Assembly (NCBI GenBank): GCA_016195505.1
Contig: JACPZN010000012.1
Location: 1-13,531, forward strand
Direction of reading: 5' to 3'
Source: Nitrospirota bacterium
GTDB taxonomy: Bacteria > Nitrospirota > Nitrospiria > Nitrospirales > Nitrospiraceae
DNA: 13,531 bases
Shown here: piece after piece, positions 6,677 through 13,014 of the stretch
Layout of the letters: the number at the start of each line of letters is the position of its first letter
Position numbering within the stretch: the first letter of the stretch is position 1
Made by a program: the position numbers and the translations under genes
The notes under the pieces: generated by a model
The model's database searches: none
The model's input: the letters and a program-made list of their open reading frames with translations, nothing else
Told to the model about the DNA's origin: nothing

Positions 6677-7204
6677 ATGAAATCACCTGAGAACGAGCAA
6701 GCAAAACCGATCACACGCCTTCTTGTGGAAGACCACCGGCAGCTTGAGATGCTACTGCAATCGGCTGTGGCAGATATCGGCCATGTTGATCAGGGAGCCT
6801 ACACACAATTTCGAGCCGGGCTTCTTCGGCACATTGGCATGGAAGAAAAGATTCTTCTGCCCGCCGCTCAGCGGTTTCGAGACGGGGAGCCGCTTCCGAT
6901 CGCCTCCAAGCTCCGGCTCGATCATGGGGCTCTCGCCGCATTGCTCATGCCGACCCCCACGGCTGCCATCATTGCGATGATCCGTGGCATTCTCAAGGAG
7001 CACAATACGTTGGAGGAGGGCCCGGGAGGCATATATGAAACCTGCGACGAACTGGCCGGCTCAGAAGCCGCACAGCTTCTGGCCAAACTCCAGGCCGCCC
7101 CGGAGGTGACGGTTTTGTCGCACTCCGATAGCCCTGTCGTGATGAATGCCGTACAGCGGGCGGTGGAGCGAGCCGGTTATGACTTCCGCGAAGATGAAAG
7201 TTGA
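6677..7204 (+). CDS. Hemerythrin HHE domain protein
   Basis: This 175-residue cytoplasmic protein has a four-helix hemerythrin-like (HHE) fold expected to bind a di-iron centre and so O2, NO or iron. Candidate metal ligands are in family order: H20 (VEDHRQLE), H52 with E56 (LRHIGMEEKILLP), H83 (LRLDHGAL), and H109 with E113 (LKEHNTLEEG). The C-terminal 40 residues lie outside the core. Such proteins serve in oxygen or nitrosative stress, iron-sulfur repair or gas sensing; which applies here cannot be read from sequence. GGGAGG lies 6 bases before the ATG; another ATG at 6673 is out of frame and stops at once. It has no same-strand partner nearby and is flanked by repeat copies B and E. Confidence 0.9.
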   Translation: MKSPENEQAKPITRLLVEDHRQLEMLLQSAVADIGHVDQGAYTQFRAGLLRHIGMEEKILLPAAQRFRDGEPLPIASKLRLDHGALAALLMPTPTAAIIAMIRGILKEHNTLEEGPGGIYETCDELAGSEAAQLLAKLQAAPEVTVLSHSDSPVVMNAVQRAVERAGYDFREDES

Positions 7205-7230
7205 GAGACGAGCGGGTACTCTGCCGCGGG

Positions 7231-7280
7231 GACCAGAAAACAGGGACTTTCTCCTTTACTGATCGGCTTTCCTGCGCGTA
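7231..7280 (+). repeat. Modular intergenic repeat, copy E (tail module only)
   Basis: GACCAGAAAACAGGGAC and CTGATCGG match copy A (4970-5000) and copy C (9823-9856). The equivalent frame reads TRKQGLSPLLIGFPAR, next to TRKRVFFFLIT in copy C. It starts 27 bases after the hemerythrin stop, in a gap between converging genes. Confidence 0.6.
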
Positions 7281-7393
7281 ACACGACTCCTCCGGAAATC
7301 CAGCATGTCCCGCGTTGTCGTCTTTCGGAACGACGATTCACACTCTGGTGCGGCCAGTAGGGAGCCGAGAGTTGAGCGCGAACCTCCGGCCGT

Positions 7394-7558
7394 TCAACTC
7401 TTCCGACTTGTCTTCGCCATGACGCTGGTGATCAATTGCTCCATGCGCTTGCCGTTGCAAGACGGACAAGCAACCGACCCGCGCTCGTGATCCTGTAAGC
7501 GCAAGAAAAGCACCACTTCTTTCCCGCAGTCCAGGCATTTATATTCGTACGTAGGCAT
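7394..7558 (-). CDS. FmdB-type zinc-ribbon small protein
   Basis: This 54-residue protein starts MPTYEYKCLDCGKEV and has a second knuckle CPSCNGKRMEQLI. The two CxxC pairs (C8/C11, C31/C34) and the MPxYEYKCxxCG opening are diagnostic of the FmdB/putative regulatory zinc-ribbon family, which binds one zinc; its cellular role is not established. It is of normal length for the short members. GGGAGG (7567-7572) lies 8 bases upstream of the ATG. It converges on the hemerythrin gene. A longer minus-strand frame (7432-7749) overlaps it in another frame; the zinc-ribbon motifs make this the real gene. Confidence 0.88.
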   Translation of the reverse strand: MPTYEYKCLDCGKEVVLFLRLQDHERGSVACPSCNGKRMEQLITSVMAKTSRKS

Positions 7559-7749
7559 GTGTGCGACCTCCCTTTCGATGGATGCGCAACCAGTCCTCCC
7601 GCATCAACGACCGTGAGTCGTGAGGCAGGAGCGGATCTCTCGTAATCACCCCTGATCCTCCGGAATGGGAGGCTCAGATCGCTGGTACCTTGAGAAATCG
7701 CTTCACTCTTCGATTTCTTGCAGTCCTGTCTTTTCTTGGGAGGTTCCAC
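7432..7749 (-). CDS. Doubtful small frame with a strong ribosome site
   Basis: A GTG at 7749 is preceded by a textbook AAGGAGGT (7756-7763) at 6 bases, giving a 105-residue frame that begins VEPPKKRQDCKKSKSEAISQ. The last 127 bases overlap the FmdB gene out of frame, where the translation looks like noise. I recognise no domain. It may be a frameshifted or truncated gene whose real part is only the first 30-60 residues, or the ribosome site may be a leftover. Confidence 0.25.
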   Translation of the reverse strand: MEPPKKRQDCKKSKSEAISQGTSDLSLPFRRIRGDYERSAPASRLTVVDAGGLVAHPSKGRSHTCLRTNINAWTAGKKWCFSCAYRITSAGRLLVRLATASAWSN

Positions 7750-7763
7750 GGCGAGACCTCCTT

Positions 7764-8150
7764 CCGTGGTGTTGGGAGACGCCCCTTACTGAGAATGTAT
7801 CTAAGCGAGCACACTTGTGGGTCGGTACTCTATCCTGTCGGAACGGCGGGGGCCAAAGAGTTTGTGTCGGAGAGAGCAGAAGGGGACGTTGAATCTTCGT
7901 CCCCGTCATTCTTCAGGCGATACTACGATAATCTCCCTGAGCGGCCTCGTCAATCGGTGGTGAACGGGCCGCGGGAGCGCTTCTTCGGGAGTAGCCTAGT
8001 CCGAAGGGAAACGCGGCAAGACTCTTCTCTTCCTAGAGAAAACTAGAAAAGGCGGAAAGTCTTGATGTAATGCTCTTGGCGCGTTGGCCTGTCGCGGCGT
8101 GGGGCGCAGTGCGCGACAAAATATGGAGTGAACGAATCAGCTCCTCACGC
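7764..8150. other. Non-coding stretch upstream of the DUF1284 gene
   Basis: No supported gene. The longest forward frame (TTG at 7690 to 8046) has no recognisable content and no ribosome site. A purine-rich segment around 8030-8060 (GAGAAAACTAGAAAAGGCGG) has no assigned role. Confidence 0.5.
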
Positions 8151-8180
8151 TTGGCAGCGAACATTGGAAGTCATTATTTA
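8151..8180 (+). promoter_or_regulatory. Possible sigma-70-type promoter for the DUF1284 gene
   Basis: TTGGCA (8151-8156) and TATTTA (8175-8180) are 18 bases apart in a locally AT-rich patch. Transcription would start near 8187, ahead of either start of the downstream gene. Confidence 0.35.
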
Positions 8181-8273
8181 TAAGTGCCGATGGGATGGGC
8201 CGAGTAGGGAGGCAAGGGGGTCGTTTTGACACGGCTGGTTTCCGGTGGCACAATTCCACGAGCTGCTATCGCC

Positions 8274-8774
8274 ATGACTGATCTCGTTACAGAGGACAGT
8301 TCTTCCGCTTTGATTCGCCTTCGAGGCCATACGCTCTTGTGTCTGCAGGGGTTTCGCGGGGAAGGGTACAGTTCTGAATTTATCGCGAACGTGGCCGCAA
8401 TCAATGGTACGTTAACCGATCACCCCGAGGTCCTGGTCGAAGTTCTTGCGTCTCCGGATGCAGTCTGTGCGGCCTGTCCACACCGTCACCCATCCGGCTG
8501 TACGCTCAACGGCGAGAGATCGGAGGAGGAGATGATGGAACAGGATCACGAAGCGCTGCGGAGGCTCGAGCTGAAGGCAGGGGATCGTCTTCGCTGGCGT
8601 GAGATTCTTGTGCGGATCCGGGCTTCAGTGACGGGGGATGATCTGCCCTCCATTTGCGGCGGTTGCCGATGGTTGCCACTTGGGTATTGCGGCGAAGGAA
8701 TCAATCGGCTGCATAATCCCCTTCAGGCCACCACCGTTGGACTAGTCTTGCCGCAGTCGCTTCGTAAGGGGTGA
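8274..8774 (+). CDS. DUF1284 family cysteine-rich protein
   Basis: This 166-residue protein has the DUF1284 opening IRLRGHTLLCLQGFRGEGYS (14-33). Two cysteine clusters follow: C65/C68/C76 in VCAACPHRHPSGC and C128/C131/C139 in CGGCRWLPLGYC, plus C23. The paired Cys groups imply a bound metal or iron-sulfur cluster; the family has no proven function. The start is uncertain. The ATG at 8274 gives the N-terminus closest to the family but has only a weak ribosome site. A TTG at 8226 is in frame, preceded by AAGGGGG at about 5 bases, and would add 16 residues. It is followed by repeat copy H and the ACT-domain gene on the same strand, but the 421-base gap argues against one operon. Confidence 0.83.
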   Translation: MTDLVTEDSSSALIRLRGHTLLCLQGFRGEGYSSEFIANVAAINGTLTDHPEVLVEVLASPDAVCAACPHRHPSGCTLNGERSEEEMMEQDHEALRRLELKAGDRLRWREILVRIRASVTGDDLPSICGGCRWLPLGYCGEGINRLHNPLQATTVGLVLPQSLRKG

Positions 8775-9162
8775 TCAATGCCGTTCGGCAGGAAACTTTA
8801 CTGCAATATCGTTGCTGCGCGCAGCGTTCAGAGACGTGCGGATCTGTCAGGGAGGCGGCGATATCCTTCATTTCTAATCGCCTCGCCCGCGCGCCAGGAG
8901 AGTACCTTTATCGAACAGCAGATCAGCCGGAGCTGGATAGAAAGATACGGGACCATCCTTTGAGAAAGACTGGCCTTAGGCGGAAGCCGCAAACCAGTAC
9001 TTAGAGCGGGGTCTTGACCTGCTTGCATTCCTTACGTTTGTGGGCCTAGGCTATACGCCGTCAACTCAGCCCCATCACTGCGAGACTCCTGCGGAGGTCA
9101 GACCCTGTGATGATGATTCCACACATCCATTCTTTTCTCGCGACACATGTCCTGCTGGATGA
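8775..9162. other. Gap between DUF1284 and ACT-domain genes
   Basis: No confident gene. A forward frame 8778-8963 (61 codons) contains repeat copy H and reads YPSFLIASPARQESTFIEQQ in its middle. It lacks a good ribosome site, so I treat it as part of the repeat question. A tiny TGCCG-TT-CGGCA hairpin lies just after the DUF1284 stop (8777-8788). Confidence 0.45.
8861..8894 (+). repeat. Modular intergenic repeat, copy H (FLIAS module only)
   Basis: TTTCTAATCGCCTCGCCCGC with flanks matches the tail module (TTTCTGATCGCCTCGTCCGC in copy A), with two changes in 20 bases. The frame reads SFLIASPAR, compared with SFLIASSAR in copy A. Confidence 0.6.
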
Positions 9163-9183
9163 TACCCGCTATCCGGGCGGGTA
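9163..9183 (+). promoter_or_regulatory. Perfect hairpin directly upstream of the ACT-gene ribosome site
   Basis: TACCCGC (9163-9169) and GCGGGTA (9177-9183) form a perfect 7-bp stem with a 7-base loop. It ends one base before the AGGAGG at 9185-9190. In mRNA it could stack against and modulate ribosome binding, or mark a processed 5' end. Confidence 0.45.
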
Positions 9184-9195
9184 GAGGAGGGTATG

Positions 9196-9609
9196 ATGGC
9201 TGATCTGATTCGAACTGCCCAATATTTCAAGGTGCAGATTGCGGATACGTCAGGGACGTTGGCTCATGTGCTTGCTCCACTGCGTGAGGCCGGAGTGAAT
9301 CTGCTGGCCGTGCATGCCTTTCCTCGGAATCGCCGTACACAGGTGGATGTAGTGCCGGAAGATCCCGCCGCCTTCAAGAACACGGCGAAGCCGCTGAAGT
9401 GGAAAATGCAGGGACCAAAAATGTGCTTCCTGGTGGACGGTGATGATCGCCCCGGAGCGCTGGCGGATCTGACTACCCAACTTGCTTCGGCCAGAATCAA
9501 CATCACCGCGGTGACCGGGAGATCGGCCGGCCAAGGGCGCTTTGGCGCCGTCCTGTGGGTCAAGCCGCGGGATGTGAAAAAGGCAGCCAAACTCTTCGGC
9601 ATTGAGTAG
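9196..9609 (+). CDS. Tandem ACT-domain protein
   Basis: This 137-residue protein has two ACT folds. The first (about 10-65) opens FKVQIADTSGTLAHVLAPLR and continues GVNLLAVHAF. The second (about 77-135) reads CFLVDGDDRPGALADLTTQL then INITAVTG. DxxG(A/T)L at a strand-helix turn is the classic ACT ligand motif and appears in both (DTSGTL, DRPGAL). ACT domains bind amino acids or similar small ligands and regulate enzymes; with no catalytic domain this is a stand-alone sensor or regulator of unknown target. A link to the acetolactate synthase 4 kb upstream is tempting, as ACT subunits regulate IlvB, but it lacks the usual IlvN/IlvH layout. ATG 9196 is preferred over ATG 9193 because AGGAGG is 5 bases before it rather than 2. 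Confidence 0.85.
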   Translation: MADLIRTAQYFKVQIADTSGTLAHVLAPLREAGVNLLAVHAFPRNRRTQVDVVPEDPAAFKNTAKPLKWKMQGPKMCFLVDGDDRPGALADLTTQLASARINITAVTGRSAGQGRFGAVLWVKPRDVKKAAKLFGIE

Positions 9610-9668
9610 GGGGAGCCGCCCCGCTCCGTTACACCGAAAATCGCGGCCTACTACATGATCCCGAAACT

Positions 9669-9870
9669 GCTCATCCGCGCCCGAGGAGTGCGCCATGGTG
9701 ATGATGGAGGCGGTCATGGCGGGGGATGGTTCTATCGAGTTTCCCTCCGAGGGCGCCACCGGTCGGGATGAGCCAGCCACCGGTTATTTCTCCCGCCGGT
9801 TGGACGCCCAGTCCGAACGCGAGACGAGAAAACGGGTATTCTTCTTTCTGATCACCTAATCCGCGCGCGG
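9669..9870 (+). repeat. Modular intergenic repeat, copy C (all modules)
   Basis: A full-length copy: leading TCATCCGCGC piece, MVMM/AGDGS module (9690-9760), RDEP module (9761-9825) and tail module (9821-9870). It lies between the ends of the converging ACT and ABM-like genes and is the best template for defining the unit. Confidence 0.7.
9695..9859 (+). CDS. Candidate 54-residue small protein in repeat copy C
   Basis: An open frame from ATG 9695 with GAGGAG (9683-9688) 6 bases upstream. It begins MVMMEAVMAGDGSIEF and continues GRDEPATGYFSRRL and TRKRVFFFLIT. It aligns along most of its length with the frame at 13040-13219 (MVMM-A--AGDGS, RDEPAT, AQ-E), needing one single-residue gap. I know no family for it. 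It may be a real multicopy small protein, or an old coding sequence carried by the repeat. The hydrophobic FFFLI tail is short. Confidence 0.3.
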   Translation: MVMMEAVMAGDGSIEFPSEGATGRDEPATGYFSRRLDAQSERETRKRVFFFLIT

Positions 9871-9935
9871 CTCTACGATCTGCTCGGTCTTAACCGTTGA
9901 CGATCGGATGGTCTGAGGCAGTCCGCGCTCATTCG

Positions 9936-10328
9936 TTAGTGGCCTCCTGCCGATCCTTGCCACAGCATGTCGTACCCCAGCTCCTTGGTCTCGGAACACA
10001 TGGTCGCCAGTGCGGCGAACTTCTTATTGAAGACTTCGTCCGCATGGGAGCGTTCGTGCTCTTCGAACGAGCGCCAATAGGTGACGATAGCATAATGGTC
10101 GTCGCCGGTTCTGGATTCCGTGAGGGAGCCCTCGTTCGACACGAAGCCGGAGAACTTGAACACTTGGCCGGCGATAAATCCGCCTTTGTCCCCTCCGTAG
10201 GTTCCCTTGACCACGGTGCAGAGTTCCCCGACGGCCATCTCCACATCATCAAATGTGACTCCGGGCTTGAGCTTGACGGTGTTGAACAGCATTTTGGCTC
10301 CAAACGGGAGTGTGATGGGTCCGAACAT
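9936..10328 (-). CDS. ABM-like (dimeric alpha/beta-barrel) protein
   Basis: This 130-residue soluble protein begins MFGPITLPFGAKMLFNTVKL. The pattern is two related halves: strand MLFNTVKLKPGVTFDDVEMAVGEL, then a Gly-rich loop and strands FIAGQVFKFSGFV and DDHYAIVTYWRSFEEHERSH. This is typical of the dimeric ferredoxin-like (antibiotic-biosynthesis-monooxygenase/NIPSNAP) superfamily; YAIVTYWRSFEEHERSH is the best clue. I cannot name the specific family or substrate. The start is ATG 10328: AGGAGG directly abuts an earlier in-frame ATG (10334) but sits 6 bases before this one. It converges on the ACT gene with repeat copy C between. The next minus-strand gene upstream is groES, 290 bases away, so it is probably transcribed separately. 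Confidence 0.72.
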   Translation of the reverse strand: MFGPITLPFGAKMLFNTVKLKPGVTFDDVEMAVGELCTVVKGTYGGDKGGFIAGQVFKFSGFVSNEGSLTESRTGDDHYAIVTYWRSFEEHERSHADEVFNKKFAALATMCSETKELGYDMLWQGSAGGH

Positions 10329-10618
10329 ATACATCCTCCTGCTCTGCAGCCACTCCGACGCCAATGTGCCGCGACGGGTGTTGCTGCATCATGAACTCTC
10401 GGCCTTTCTTGTGAAGGCCCACTTTCTATGAGGCAGAGTCGACGAAAAGGATTCAGGGCACCCGGCGAGAATCTAGTTCGGCTCATTAAACAAGAAGAGG
10501 AGGTCCGGAGTTTTCACAGAGGAGAGGTCAAACCCAGGTACGAGATCGGGTTGCGCGATCCAACATTGCGGAACTCCTAGGCACTAGCCGTTCATCATGG
10601 CGGTGGCAGAAATGGGAA

Positions 10619-10933
10619 TTACAGAAGATAGCCCAAGACATCCTCTTCACGAACCAGCACCAACTTTTCATCGTCACCCTCCACTTCTCTGGCGGCGTAT
10701 TTCTTGTACAAGACATGCTCGCCCGGCTTGAGGGTGGTCTTCACAAATGTCTTCTTCTTGATTTTCTCCTTGGAGTCCTTGTCTTCAACGAAGCAACCGG
10801 TCCCCACGGCGAGGACTTCTCCTTCCTCCGGTTTCTCTTGCGCGGTGTCCGGAATGATAATGCCGCCGGCACTCTTCTCGCTCGGCTCACCGCTTCGAAT
10901 CAATACCCAATCGTGCAACGGTGTCAATTTCAT
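10619..10933 (-). CDS. groES: Co-chaperonin GroES (orphan copy)
   Basis: This 104-residue GroES/Cpn10 caps the GroEL folding chamber in the cytoplasm. It has the N-terminal PLHDWVLIR strand, the mobile loop ending GGIIIPDTAQEKPEEGEVLAVG (about 23-44), and the C-terminal KYAAREVEGDDEKLVLVREEDVLGYLL. The segment after GTG (46-69: CFVEDKDSKEKIKKKTFVKTT) is longer and much more Lys-rich than in the usual 95-97-residue proteins. No groEL follows, so this is a second, unlinked copy or serves a GroEL elsewhere. The start is ATG 10933 with AAAGGA about 9 bases upstream; an in-frame ATG at 10951 overlaps that site and has none of its own. No CIRCE element is visible upstream. Confidence 0.93.
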   Translation of the reverse strand: MKLTPLHDWVLIRSGEPSEKSAGGIIIPDTAQEKPEEGEVLAVGTGCFVEDKDSKEKIKKKTFVKTTLKPGEHVLYKKYAAREVEGDDEKLVLVREEDVLGYLL

Positions 10934-11494
10934 CGACGTACATCCTTTCATTCACGCGCGGAGTTTGCCAGCGTGGCCCCACTCCATCTGAAAGTTGGAA
11001 TGGCACAGGACCAGCTTAGCACGTCTCGGATCGAGAATAACATGACAGGGGACTATATTAAACTGGAGGGTCCAGTCTTATGATCATCCATTGGCATGTG
11101 AAGAAGAAACGCGGCTGAGTGCTTGTTGACTCCTCATCCATTCGGTACAACCGTCCTCCATCTTTCAGCATCGAACGCGCACGGTCGCTGAACCGAGCTT
11201 GCAACGTGCCAATATCGTTGGGCTATTCAGGGCCGCATTATATTGCTTGACTCCCATGCCCATTGCGCACAGGGTGATGTTCTTAGGTGTGAAGCTCCGC
11301 TGACTGTCCTATCCTCGCGCATCCTGCTTCTTCCCAGCGTGATCGATTCCCCAGTCTCCGCCGCTCCGATGCCAGAGGTTCTCTGAATGGCTGCATGTCG
11401 TGTGTCGTGGTCTGCTGATGGAGGCGGCCAGGACGCCGGCCCTGCAGCAGAGGACTGTTCGACTGACGTTCTATTCCATAGAGAGGAGTGAGCC
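10934..11494. other. Divergent region between groES and the stress cassette
   Basis: No supported gene. It should hold the promoters of groES (minus) and the DUF1328 gene (plus). A short perfect inverted repeat ACTGGA-GGG-TCCAGT (11062-11076) lies on the groES side. Near 11218-11244 TTGGGC and TATATT are 15 bases apart, too close for a convincing promoter. I see no CIRCE repeat and no clear sigma-32 consensus. Confidence 0.45.
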
Positions 11495-11662
11495 ATGCTC
11501 TACTACGCACTGACGTTCCTGGTCGTCGGCTTGATTGCCGACGCTCTGAATCTCGCTGGAGTCTCGACGGTCGCGGTTCAGATTTCGTGGATTCTGTTCT
11601 TAATCGGAATCGTGTTGCTGGTGGTCCATCTGATCACGGGGCGCACCACTCGAGTGGCGTGA
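11495..11662 (+). CDS. DUF1328 family small membrane protein
   Basis: This 55-residue membrane protein begins MLYYALTFLVVGLIADALNL and has a second hydrophobic helix, ISWILFLIGIVLLVVHLITG (30-49), giving two predicted helices and a short basic tail. Length and sequence fit DUF1328 (YtjA type), known mainly from stress-related gene sets and without a proven biochemical role. AGAGGAG lies 6 bases before the ATG. It is the first gene of a same-strand group: csbD-like begins 85 bases after its stop, followed by DUF2934 and hsp20. Shared expression under envelope or general stress is an inference from this context. Confidence 0.88.
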   Translation: MLYYALTFLVVGLIADALNLAGVSTVAVQISWILFLIGIVLLVVHLITGRTTRVA

Positions 11663-11747
11663 CAGAGGGTTGTCGGGTTGTCCGGCGGTTTCCGGCGTGA
11701 CGACCCGGCCCCCACGTCAATCTCTATATAAAAAGGAGGACAATGCT

Positions 11748-11975
11748 ATGAACGCTGAGCAACTCAAGGGGAAATGGATGCAGTTCAAAGGTGAACTGAA
11801 ACAGCAGTGGGACAAGTTTACGGATAATGACTTGCAGGAGATCGGTGGGAACTACGACAAGTTTATCGGCAAAGTCCAGGAACGATATGGCGATAAAAAG
11901 CGTGAGCTGATGAAGTGGGCGGACCAGTGGCATCACAAGGATCAGCCGGACGCGACTGGGAAAAAGAATCAGTGA
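11748..11975 (+). CDS. csbD: CsbD family general stress protein
   Basis: This 75-residue, highly charged, cysteine-free protein starts MNAEQLKGKWMQFKGELKQQ and ends with a short hydrophilic tail. The LKGKWxQxKGxxKxxWxxxT opening and the GKxQERYGD motif (41-49) are the CsbD family signature. CsbD-like proteins are abundant stress-induced small proteins (sigma-B controlled in Bacillus) of unknown biochemical function. AAGGAGG (11733-11739) lies 8 bases before the ATG; the frame is open further upstream (to 11670), but that extension has no such site. It sits between DUF1328 and DUF2934. An imperfect stem follows in the 189-base gap to DUF2934 (12051-12060 with 12096-12104, one bulge). Confidence 0.92.
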   Translation: MNAEQLKGKWMQFKGELKQQWDKFTDNDLQEIGGNYDKFIGKVQERYGDKKRELMKWADQWHHKDQPDATGKKNQ

Positions 11976-12164
11976 GGGAAATCGATCAATGAGAGACGTG
12001 TCGATACACAATTTCACATCCCGGTTCACGAGAAGGTCTAAGGCTTTACTCGCCGGACACGGGAACTCTCCGTCCTTCGATATTCGACTACAGTGGTGTC
12101 GGCGGACGATAGAGCCGGTCACTCAGTCAACCATTAACAGCACGGCAGCGTGAGGAGGTACACG

Positions 12165-12407
12165 ATGAGCAAGGAAACTGTTTTAAATCGGGCGACGCCG
12201 ACCATGTCAGCCGGCACGTCTTACGCCGGTCTTGGCAGAGAGAAAACGGGCGCCGCTGAGCAGACATCGAAGGGAGCTAGGGCTCACGACCGCATTGCGC
12301 GGCGGGCCTACGAACTGTACGAGCAAGGGGGACGGCAGGACGGCCGGGCCTTGGAAGACTGGTTGAAAGCGGAACGGCAATTGGTCGGCGCAGCCAGCCA
12401 CTCGTAA
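12165..12407 (+). CDS. DUF2934 family protein, second copy
   Basis: This 80-residue protein carries the DUF2934 motif at 41-71: HDRIARRAYELYEQGG then LEDWLKAERQL. It is the paralogue of the minus-strand gene at 2426-2689; the motif regions align closely, the N-termini do not. GAGGAGGT (12152-12159) lies 5 bases before ATG 12165; an in-frame ATG at 12150 is overlapped by that site and unlikely. Its stop is 44 bases before hsp20, suggesting co-transcription. Odd feature: bases 12211-12251 (encoding SAGTSYAGLGREKTG) resemble the RDEP repeat module and the GAGAAAACGGG tail in nucleotide sequence, though in a different frame. Confidence 0.87.
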   Translation: MSKETVLNRATPTMSAGTSYAGLGREKTGAAEQTSKGARAHDRIARRAYELYEQGGRQDGRALEDWLKAERQLVGAASHS

Positions 12408-12451
12408 GTTGTCCTGAACATTCACCGTGATGACGACAAGGAGATGAGGCC

Positions 12452-12928
12452 ATGAACACAATCCTACGCTGGGATCCGACGAGCAGAACTCGCTGGAATC
12501 CTTTTAAAGATCGGGATGAATTGGAAAGCCGGTTGGCGACGATGTTCGCCACTCGGGAGGCGACGGGGAACGGGGGAAAGGAGGCCCTGACGGTGACCCA
12601 GTGGTCGCCGCTGGTGGACATCACGGAGGATGAGAAAGAATATCTCATCAAAGCCGAGTTGCCTGAGATGAAGAAGGAGGACGTGCGCCTCACGGTGGAG
12701 AACGACGTCCTGGCGATTTCCGGCGAACGGAAATTCGAGAAGGAAGAAAAAGGGAGGAGATATCACCGGGTCGAACGCGCCTACGGGAGCTTCGTGCGCA
12801 GCTTCTCCCTTCCGGAGGATGCGGATGGGAGCAAAGTAACCGCCGACTTCAAAGCCGGCATGCTCCAGGTGCATCTCCCGAAATGCGAGAAGACGAAACC
12901 GAAGGCCATCGAGATCAAGGTGGGCTAG
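12452..12928 (+). CDS. Small heat shock protein, Hsp20/alpha-crystallin family
   Basis: This 158-residue ATP-independent holdase binds unfolding proteins in the cytoplasm. A short N-terminal arm (1-48) precedes the alpha-crystallin domain (about 50-148), with WSPLVDITEDEKEYLIKAEL, the central PEMKKEDVRLTVENDVLAISG and the diagnostic GMLQVHLPK (136-144). The C-terminal IEIKV is the I-x-I/V anchor that docks into neighbouring subunits in oligomers. Length is typical. AAGGAG lies 8 bases before the ATG. It is last in the DUF1328-CsbD-DUF2934-Hsp20 series. A strong hairpin follows at 12956-13002. Confidence 0.95.
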   Translation: MNTILRWDPTSRTRWNPFKDRDELESRLATMFATREATGNGGKEALTVTQWSPLVDITEDEKEYLIKAELPEMKKEDVRLTVENDVLAISGERKFEKEEKGRRYHRVERAYGSFVRSFSLPEDADGSKVTADFKAGMLQVHLPKCEKTKPKAIEIKVG

Positions 12929-12955
12929 TGTTGCGTTGATTGAGGGATAAGGATT

Positions 12956-13002
12956 GTCAGGGAAGGCTTCTTGCGCTCCGGCGACGATGAAGCCTTCCTG
13001 AC
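12956..13002 (+). terminator. Long hairpin downstream of hsp20
   Basis: GAAGGCTTC pairs perfectly with GAAGCCTTC, extended outward by GTCAG/CTGAC with one bulged G, giving a stem of about 14 bp (12956-12970 with 12989-13002) and an inner CGC/GCG around a TCCG loop. It begins 28 bases after the hsp20 stop. It has no T-run on either strand, so it may be a Rho-dependent or 3'-protecting hairpin rather than a classic terminator. Confidence 0.6.
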
Positions 13003-13014
13003 GCTCCGCGCCTG

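Noticed and set aside
9250..9780. 176-codon minus-strand frame
   Set aside because: Antisense to the tandem-ACT gene and repeat copy C. Its end resembles the antisense of copy D only because the repeats themselves match.
11021..11045. CIRCE operator for groES
   Set aside because: Only a half-match to the TTAGCACTC arm exists near this position, with no partner arm at 9 bases.
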